A stretch of 5,337 nucleotides of DNA, from NCBI GenBank assembly GCA_002421995.1, contig DISP01000148.1, positions 1 through 5,337 of the forward strand. The letters are read 5' to 3'. Within the stretch, counting starts at the first letter, position 1. Every line of letters begins with the position of its first letter. Under the pieces are notes generated by a model. The model was not told the DNA's origin, did not search any database, and worked only from the letters and a program-made list of their open reading frames with translations. The DNA is from Bacteroidales bacterium UBA6207. GTDB taxonomy: Bacteria; Bacteroidota; Bacteroidia; Bacteroidales; F082. Below, in pieces: positions 1-5,337 of this stretch. Position numbers and translations under genes: made by a program.

Positions 1-163
1 GACTGTCGGTGAAAGCATCAATGGCCCTGTGCAGCTGCACTCCCTGGCGGAATGCAAAACTGTAGTTGTCGGCCATCCTGCCTTTGATGCTGTCGGCCAC
101 GAAATTGCCCAGTAAGACCTCTTCATGATCACCTGAGAGATAGGCATGTGCTAAAAAGTTCAA
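1..163 (-). CDS. acpH: Acyl-carrier-protein phosphodiesterase (AcpH / DUF479 family), N-terminal 54 codons, cut by window edge
   Basis: Seen: translating the minus strand from a TTG at 163-161 gives 54 residues open to the window edge. They begin (M)NFLAHAYLSGD, continue with LLGNFVADSIKGR (about residues 17-29), and end in GVQLHRAIDAFTDS (41-54). Family knowledge: N-terminal NFLAH, a GN..AD segment and an LHR.ID..TD segment mark AcpH, which removes the 4'-phosphopantetheine group from holo-ACP in the cytoplasm. His6, Asp24, His45, Asp49 and Asp53 fit the conserved His/Asp positions of this HD-like fold. Start choice: TTG puts the protein exactly at the family's usual N-terminus. The frame stays open upstream to a TAA at 244-242 but has no ATG there. 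No Shine-Dalgarno sequence is visible, which is ordinary in Bacteroidota. The family is usually close to 200 residues, so most of the gene lies outside. It is transcribed divergently from the NfeD gene. Confidence 0.85.
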   Translation of the reverse strand, partial: MNFLAHAYLSGDHEEVLLGNFVADSIKGRMADNYSFAFRQGVQLHRAIDAFTDS

Positions 164-209
164 TATTTTTTGTGGCGAACTTACAGTTTTTCTGCCTAAT
201 ATGCCCCAC

Positions 210-222
210 AGCTTGACAAGCT
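210..222. promoter_or_regulatory. 13-bp palindrome in the divergent spacer, possible operator
   Basis: Seen: AGCTTG-A-CAAGCT is a perfect inverted repeat with 6-base arms around a single central base. It lies near the middle of the 98-base spacer between the divergent AcpH and NfeD starts, about 40-50 bases from each. Just downstream, on the plus strand, are two overlapping TACTTTT copies (from 227 and from 233) that resemble the Bacteroidota -7 box TAnnTTTG except for the final G. Inference: a short symmetric site in a shared promoter region could bind a dimeric regulator, but a 13-bp palindrome can also arise by chance and no binding family is recognised. Confidence 0.25.
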
Positions 223-261
223 TTGCTACTTTTACTTTTTTTTAACGAATGCTCCTGCCTT

Positions 262-1626
262 ATGAAAAAGCTGTTTTGTTTCGTGTTTACGCTATTGTCT
301 TTGTTGCATTTAGACCTCATTTCGGCTGTTGACAGCCTTGCTGTGAAGCCATTAAAAGTGTATCAGTTTGAGATAAGAGAAGAGATAGCTCCTCCGGTGT
401 GGCGGACAACGCAGAAAGCTTTTGAGAAAGCCCGCGCCCTTGATGCCGGTCTGATCCTCATACATATGAACACCTACGGAGGTATGGTTGATGCTGCCGA
501 CTCCATCCGCACAAAGATATTAAACAGCAGCATACCGGTTTATGTGTTTATTGACAACAATGCTGCTTCGGCCGGTGCCTTGATTTCGATTGCCTGCGAC
601 AGCATTTATATGAAAGAAGGGGCCAATATTGGCGCTGCCACTGTTGTGAACCAGACAGGGGAGGTGGTGCCTGACAAATACCAGTCGTATATGCGCTCGA
701 TGATGCGCAGCACTGCCGAAGCCACCGGTCGCAATCCCGATGTAGCCGAAGCGATGGTTGACCCTTCAATTTTTGTAGCCGGCATCTCCGATTCGGGCAA
801 AGTGCTCACATTCACTACCTCCGAAGCAATACGTCATGGTTTTTGTCAGGGCATGGCATCATCGCCTGCTGAGGTGCTGTACAAGGCAGGCCATAGCAAT
901 GTTGAAATAATTCACCACCATCTCACTGGGCTCGACCGTGTTATCAACTGGCTCATCAATCCCTATGTGAGTGGACTGCTTATCATGCTGATCATCGGCG
1001 GACTGTATTTTGAGCTTCAGACTCCTGGCATCGGCTTCCCGCTCGGCGCCAGTGTGGTTGCAGCCATGTTGTATTTTGCGCCGCTCTACCTCGAAGGACT
1101 TGCTACGCATATCGAGATCATCATTTTTGTGGTTGGGATTGTTTTGATCCTGCTCGAAGTATTTGTCATACCCGGTTTTGGCGTTGCAGGTGTTTTGGGT
1201 ATTTTGTTTACAATCACAGGACTTACACTGGCCATGGTCGAATCCGTTGGCGAAGCGCCTTTCCAGCTTAGCTTTGCGCCTTTAGCCAAAGCGTTTTTTA
1301 TTGTCACAAGTTCGGTCTTTCTTGCCCTTGCCGGATCAATGTATCTGGGACAACGGTTTTTAAAGTCGCGAAGGTTTGGTTATCTCGCTTTGCAGGCGGT
1401 GCAAAATAAAGCAGAAGGATTTACGAGCACCGTCCTCAATTATTCTGCATTGATTGGCAAAACAGGCACGGCACATACCGTCCTCAGACCTGCCGGTAAA
1501 GTGATGATCGAAGGCGATGTGTTTGATGCAACCCTCGAAAACGGTTATGCCGAAAAAGGCGAAAGTGTGCTTGTGCGCTCCTTCAGCATGGGGCAACTGC
1601 TCGTAAGAAAAAGCAATATATCATAG
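262..1626 (+). CDS. NfeD-family membrane-bound serine protease (ClpP-class, long form)
   Basis: Seen: 454 residues. A lysine-started hydrophobic signal peptide (1-22, likely cut after ISA) precedes a ClpP/SppA-like domain (about 30-210). This holds the TYGG turn (71-74), ASAGA with candidate nucleophile Ser103, and Lys139 in VPDKY. From memory of archaeal PH1510, Ser103 and Lys139 match its Ser97-Lys138 dyad, and the Lys-to-SGRN spacing agrees. Hydrophobic segments follow at about 236-250, 262-280, 284-303, 307-326 and 343-362. The C-terminal part (about 395-450) fits the NfeD OB-fold domain. Family knowledge: long NfeD proteins are membrane-anchored proteases that cleave hydrophobic segments, act with SPFH/flotillin-like partners, and are tied to membrane quality control. 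Start choice: the ATG at 262 gives a clean signal peptide; the TTG at 223 would add 13 residues in front of it. No Shine-Dalgarno sequence is visible. No flotillin-like gene follows; the next gene is convergent. The length is typical and the frame is intact. Confidence 0.93.
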   Translation: MKKLFCFVFTLLSLLHLDLISAVDSLAVKPLKVYQFEIREEIAPPVWRTTQKAFEKARALDAGLILIHMNTYGGMVDAADSIRTKILNSSIPVYVFIDNNAASAGALISIACDSIYMKEGANIGAATVVNQTGEVVPDKYQSYMRSMMRSTAEATGRNPDVAEAMVDPSIFVAGISDSGKVLTFTTSEAIRHGFCQGMASSPAEVLYKAGHSNVEIIHHHLTGLDRVINWLINPYVSGLLIMLIIGGLYFELQTPGIGFPLGASVVAAMLYFAPLYLEGLATHIEIIIFVVGIVLILLEVFVIPGFGVAGVLGILFTITGLTLAMVESVGEAPFQLSFAPLAKAFFIVTSSVFLALAGSMYLGQRFLKSRRFGYLALQAVQNKAEGFTSTVLNYSALIGKTGTAHTVLRPAGKVMIEGDVFDATLENGYAEKGESVLVRSFSMGQLLVRKSNIS

Positions 1627-1681
1627 ATAATAAGCCATTTCACGAACTTTTCTTCTGTGACAGATTGATACTGCCGACACA

Positions 1682-4600
1682 TCATGCAGGTTGATTGCCT
1701 GCTTTTGCTTTCTCAATTTCTGCAGCAAGCACTTTGAGCAGCGCTTCCTGCTCTATAGGCTTCGTGATACAGCCGAGTGCACCTGCTTCTACTATAAGTT
1801 GCTGATCATCAGGTTGTGAATAGGCTGTTTGACCAATTATCATTGTTTGCGGATACTTTTCCAGAATTTGTTTTGTGGTTTCAATGCCATTGAGCGCAGG
1901 CATTTTGATGTCCATCAACACGAGGTCGAAAACAAATTCATCCATAAGCTGCAGTGCTTCGTAGCCGCTTTTTGCTGTGATAGTCTTTTTAAAGCGACGA
2001 CCAAGGATGGCATAAAGCAATTCAAGATTGTCGGCTTCGTCATCAACAAGCAAGAGTGAGTACTGCTTAAAAGGATCGGAATGCTGGATGGCATTTTCAT
2101 TCGGAACATTGATGTGGAGCACATCGGCAGGCACTTCAAAATAAAAATTACTTCCCACCTCGGGTGTTGATTCAAGCCCCATTTCGCCTCCCATAATTTC
2201 GACAAGTCCTTTAGAGATGCTAAGGCCGAGGCCATTGCCTCGCAGTGCCCTGCTTTGTGCCTCGATGCTGCGGTAGAAGCGGTCGAAAACCATGCTTTGC
2301 TCTGCCACAGGAATTCCAATACCCGTGTCCTTGACAAAAAACCTGATGCGGCCCGTCATCAGTTGATAACCAAAACGTATGTTTCCGCGCATGGTATATT
2401 TGATTGCGTTTTCGAGCAGACCCGACATCACCTGTCGTAATTTTCCCTTGTCAATAAGCAAATGCAAGGGATGTTGCGACCAGCTTTCATCAATGATCAG
2501 ATTAAGCCCTTTTTGTGTGCAGTTGATGTTGAAGCTTCGGTGCAGGTCGGCGAGCAGGGCGTTCACATCGGTGGTTTCGAGCTCCAGCGGCAAATGCTCG
2601 GCATCGAGCCGCGAAATCACGAGAACGTCATCAATAATCCGTAGCAACTGCTCGGCGTTGTTGTTGATTGTCAATACAAAACTCCTTTTTTCCTCTTCGC
2701 TGTAGTCTTCAAACAAAAGGTCAGAAAATCCGACGATGGCGTTGAGTGGGGTGCGGATTTCATGGTTCATATTGTTGAGGAACGAGGTTTTGAGCTTGTC
2801 ACTCTCTTCGGCTTGTTCTTTGGCCCTTTTGAGTTCGCGCTGCAGCTTTTTCTGTTCGGTGATGTCGGTAATCATGCCAATAAGGCCGCCTATTTTTCCA
2901 CCATCGCCGGGGAAAGGCGATTTAGTGAGGATTACCTCAATTTTTCGGTCATTTTTGAGCGTAATCGTTCTTTCCAATGATTGAAATTTTTCTTCTCCCC
3001 TGAAAATGAGTTCGTCTGATTCCTTATAACGCGAAGCATTGATGGCACTTTCGATATCATAAATGTTTTTACCCACAATTTCGCTTTCCTCCATATTGTA
3101 AAGCTCTCTGAACGACTTGTTTACACCCAAAAATTCACCGTCCCGGTTCATATAAAACATGGGATTGGGTATGCTCTCGAGTAAGGTTTCGATGAACTCT
3201 TTTTGACGGTTGATCTCGAATTCGTCCATCTTTCGTCCGGTAATATTTCGGATAATTGTGAGCACTTCGTCAGGGCCGCTTTTGACCATACGTGCTTCGT
3301 ACCACTGTGTGCCTGAAGGAGGTATATCTAACTGATATTCAAATGTATGAAGCTGGTCGAGCGCGATTGTTTTTGTGATAAATTCCATCGTCAAAGGCAG
3401 CAGACCGGCAGGCAGGAAGCTATCGAGATTTTTGCCAATGAATTCCTCTGGTGGCGCAATCAACAAGCTACTGTCGGGTGCCATACTGTCAATGATCTTT
3501 CCTGCTGATGTGAAGCGGAAAAAGAGATCGGGGATGGCTGACAGAATCGCTTTGTTGCGGTTTTCGATGCGTTGCCGGGCTTCTTCTGCTTCAACCTGCG
3601 GACTGATGTTTTTTGAGATTGAAAGGATACCGCTGCGTCCGTCGGGCAAAGCTATCAGTGTTTCGATCAGCTCGAAATATTTAAATTCACCATTGCTGCA
3701 GATACCTTTGACCCTGCTTACTAGAACTTTCTTTTGCCTGATGGTTTCGATATTTGTTGCCACCTGATTTCTTCGCGATGCTTCCACAATGAGGTTGATG
3801 TGTGCTCCGATCATTTCCTCACGGCTGTAGCCATAGTCGAGGCAAACAGTTGTATTGACGTCAAGAATCATACCATCAAGGTCTTCGAGAATGATCCCTA
3901 CGGGGCTGGCATCGAACAGGGTTTGATAGCGCTCACGGATTTCGCGCAGTTCGCTTTCAGCCTTGTGACGCAGGCTCACATCGTAGCCAATAGCAAATAC
4001 AGCTTCCTCACTGCCATAGGTTGTTTTGAAAAGATGAACCTCTTTTGGAAATACCGATCCATCAGCTTTCCTGCCCCAGAATTCGAACATCCTGGCATCT
4101 CCTTCAAAGGCAGCTGCAATATGTTCTTTGAGTGCTTCCATATCATTTCGCCCCGGCGCTGAAAGTATTTCAGGCGTTTTGCCAATGAAATACTCCTTCG
4201 GATAGCCATATAATTTAACTGCACCCTCGTTCACATCAATAAAACGCCCCGCGCGATCCTGCACATAAGCAGCACTGCCAATGTTGTTGAAAAGATTTCT
4301 GTAGCTTTCGGCTGATTTCAAAAGCTCGTTGTTTCGCCGAATCTCAGGTCGCCTGTCGCGAAAGATGAAGACAGCACCCAGCAACTGCTTTTGTTTGTCA
4401 CGGATGGCCGACACCGCATCGCTGACAGGTATCGCATCACCGTTTTTTTGTTTCATCAGGTATGAAAAATTTCCTCCCGCTGATTCCCCCGACAAAACCT
4501 GCATCACCGGATGTTCTACTTTATGGCCTGAATGCTCGTCAAGCAGTAAAATGATGTCTGCTATCTGATGTCCTTCCATTTCGCTGGCATTTAAACCTGT

Positions 4601-5299
4601 AAGTCGCTCTGCTTCAACATTTACGCGTTGAATACGACCCTCAGCATCTGTTGTTATGATGGCATCGCCGATGCTGTAAAATGTGGCCCGAAAGTGCTGC
4701 TCATCCTCTTTGATCTTGTGGAGCATCTGAATATTTGACTCCTGCAATGTCAGGATTTTCCCCATCAACAGATTGATCACCGGATAGATGATCAAAATCG
4801 TTGGTCCGGTAACAACTAACACCTCAAGCTGGTTTGCTCCGGGCAGGAGATACATACTAAAAATCATTGCTGCATGAACCACGAGCCCCATGGAGTAGAT
4901 GGCGAAATTTCCGGGTAATCCCTTGCCTTTCTGAACATATTTATAATGAAAATACCATCCTGTCAGAAAGGAGCTCATGCCAACTGCCAAACCCATGTTG
5001 ACACCCGGACCACCCAATATTAAACGGTAAAAAACAACAGGAAACAGCGTGATGATGCCTGAAATGGGTCCGAAAAACAAAGTTGCAGTACTGATAACGA
5101 TGGAGCGCCCGTCGAAAATCAGCCCTTTTTCCAAAACCACCGGATGAAGCATCCCGGCCAAAGCAGCAGCTCCAAAAAGCAATCCCTGTAGTATGCTTCC
5201 TGCAAATTTATGTCTTTGTGATTGCTGATTTACAAAACCAGACAAAACACTGATTGCAACAAGTGCCGATAAGTTATAAATGAGGTCAATAATAAGCAT
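1682..5299 (-). CDS. Hybrid sensor histidine kinase: 5TMR-LYT-type membrane sensor, five PAS domains, HisKA, HATPase, receiver
   Basis: Seen: 1205 residues. Residues 1-182 have six or seven hydrophobic segments with FDGRS (62-66), GPISG (77-81) and YRLILGGPG (91-99), the signature of the LytS/YhcK 5TM receptor. PAS-like repeats lie at about 200-315, 333-445, 458-567, 580-690 and 702-816; the fourth is the most divergent. A helical linker (817-838) leads to HisKA with phospho-acceptor His846 in MNHEIRTPLN. The ATPase has the N box (Asn964 in LLENAIKYT), G1 DTGIGIP (991-997), F box (1004-1010) and G2 GNGLGLS (1021-1027). The receiver (about 1080-1197) has Asp1086/Asp1087, phospho-acceptor Asp1130, Thr1158 and Lys1180, so every catalytic element is present. 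Inference: it is an inner-membrane kinase that senses a membrane or small-molecule signal, adds cytoplasmic PAS inputs, and passes phosphate from His846 to Asp1130, then probably to an unlinked HPt or regulator. It has no DNA-binding domain. Start choice: the ATG at 5299; an in-frame TTG two codons upstream overlaps the -7 box. Ligands cannot be inferred. Confidence 0.95.
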   Translation of the reverse strand: MLIIDLIYNLSALVAISVLSGFVNQQSQRHKFAGSILQGLLFGAAALAGMLHPVVLEKGLIFDGRSIVISTATLFFGPISGIITLFPVVFYRLILGGPGVNMGLAVGMSSFLTGWYFHYKYVQKGKGLPGNFAIYSMGLVVHAAMIFSMYLLPGANQLEVLVVTGPTILIIYPVINLLMGKILTLQESNIQMLHKIKEDEQHFRATFYSIGDAIITTDAEGRIQRVNVEAERLTGLNASEMEGHQIADIILLLDEHSGHKVEHPVMQVLSGESAGGNFSYLMKQKNGDAIPVSDAVSAIRDKQKQLLGAVFIFRDRRPEIRRNNELLKSAESYRNLFNNIGSAAYVQDRAGRFIDVNEGAVKLYGYPKEYFIGKTPEILSAPGRNDMEALKEHIAAAFEGDARMFEFWGRKADGSVFPKEVHLFKTTYGSEEAVFAIGYDVSLRHKAESELREIRERYQTLFDASPVGIILEDLDGMILDVNTTVCLDYGYSREEMIGAHINLIVEASRRNQVATNIETIRQKKVLVSRVKGICSNGEFKYFELIETLIALPDGRSGILSISKNISPQVEAEEARQRIENRNKAILSAIPDLFFRFTSAGKIIDSMAPDSSLLIAPPEEFIGKNLDSFLPAGLLPLTMEFITKTIALDQLHTFEYQLDIPPSGTQWYEARMVKSGPDEVLTIIRNITGRKMDEFEINRQKEFIETLLESIPNPMFYMNRDGEFLGVNKSFRELYNMEESEIVGKNIYDIESAINASRYKESDELIFRGEEKFQSLERTITLKNDRKIEVILTKSPFPGDGGKIGGLIGMITDITEQKKLQRELKRAKEQAEESDKLKTSFLNNMNHEIRTPLNAIVGFSDLLFEDYSEEEKRSFVLTINNNAEQLLRIIDDVLVISRLDAEHLPLELETTDVNALLADLHRSFNINCTQKGLNLIIDESWSQHPLHLLIDKGKLRQVMSGLLENAIKYTMRGNIRFGYQLMTGRIRFFVKDTGIGIPVAEQSMVFDRFYRSIEAQSRALRGNGLGLSISKGLVEIMGGEMGLESTPEVGSNFYFEVPADVLHINVPNENAIQHSDPFKQYSLLLVDDEADNLELLYAILGRRFKKTITAKSGYEALQLMDEFVFDLVLMDIKMPALNGIETTKQILEKYPQTMIIGQTAYSQPDDQQLIVEAGALGCITKPIEQEALLKVLAAEIEKAKAGNQPA

Positions 5300-5302
5300 G
5301 GA

Positions 5303-5310
5303 CAAATATA
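5303..5310 (-). promoter_or_regulatory. Candidate Bacteroidota -7 box (TATATTTG) of the kinase gene
   Basis: Seen: the minus strand reads TATATTTG-TCC-ATG, so the box ends three bases before the kinase ATG. It matches all fixed positions of the Bacteroidota housekeeping sigma consensus TAnnTTTG. A matching -33 TTTG element is not visible in the 27 bases available upstream inside the window. Inference: transcription would begin at or within a few bases of the ATG, giving a leaderless or nearly leaderless mRNA. An eight-base match in AT-rich DNA may be chance, but its placement directly before the start codon favours a real site. Confidence 0.5.
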
Positions 5311-5337
5311 CAACCTCAGCTTGCGTATTTCATGGTC

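Noticed and set aside
213..218. TTGACA resembling a sigma70 -35 box upstream of NfeD
   Set aside because: No TATAAT-like element sits at the expected spacing (a run of T is there instead), and Bacteroidota use a different promoter consensus. The hexamer is part of the palindrome.
129..320. 63-codon minus-strand frame across the AcpH start and the divergent spacer
   Set aside because: It overlaps the well-supported AcpH start in another frame and the NfeD signal-peptide region on the opposite strand. Its lysine- and serine-rich product resembles no known family.
1915..2337. 140-codon minus-strand frame within the kinase gene
   Set aside because: It lies in another frame over the HATPase-to-receiver region, whose motifs are intact in the kinase frame. 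Its product shows no domain signature.
3400..3800. Light-sensing (LOV) or other identifiable cofactor site in the PAS domains
   Set aside because: No GRNCRFLQ-like flavin-binding cysteine motif or clear haem-ligand signature was seen in any repeat, so no ligand is assigned.
3734..4162. 142-codon plus-strand frame antisense to the PAS region
   Set aside because: It is an opposite-strand shadow of a clearly coding region, with no recognisable motif or promoter.
5316..5333. Short minus-strand frame ATG-AAA-TAC-GCA-AGC-TGA, and a plus-strand ATG at 5332, as possible neighbouring gene ends
   Set aside because: Only a few codons are available at the window edge, so neither can be supported as a gene.

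Overview
The window looks like Bacteroidota chromosome. The start regions lack clear Shine-Dalgarno sequences, a perfect TAnnTTTG-type -7 box precedes the kinase gene, and the long PAS-rich hybrid histidine kinase is of a style common in that phylum. No mobile elements, RNA genes, CRISPR arrays or long DNA repeats are visible. Nearly all of the sequence is explained by three genes.

Layout: positions 1-163 (minus strand) hold the first 54 codons of an acyl-carrier-protein phosphodiesterase (AcpH family), which runs off the left edge. A 98-base divergent spacer (164-261) contains a 13-bp palindrome and AT-rich promoter-like sequence. Positions 262-1626 (plus strand) encode a full-length NfeD-family membrane protein with a ClpP-class serine protease domain, several membrane helices and a C-terminal OB-fold-type domain. 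A 55-base convergent spacer without a convincing terminator follows. Positions 1682-5299 (minus strand) encode a 1205-residue hybrid sensor histidine kinase: a LytS-type multi-helix membrane sensor, about five PAS domains, HisKA, HATPase and a C-terminal receiver. The last 38 bases hold its likely promoter.

The three genes are not one operon: the first two diverge and the last two converge. Nothing here shows that they share a pathway. NfeD and AcpH touch membrane quality control and lipid metabolism respectively, but linking them would be speculation. The kinase has no response regulator or HPt gene beside it inside the window. I found no strong evidence of an undescribed multi-gene system. 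The most notable points are the kinase architecture, its probable leaderless transcript, and a long-form NfeD without its usual flotillin-like neighbour downstream.
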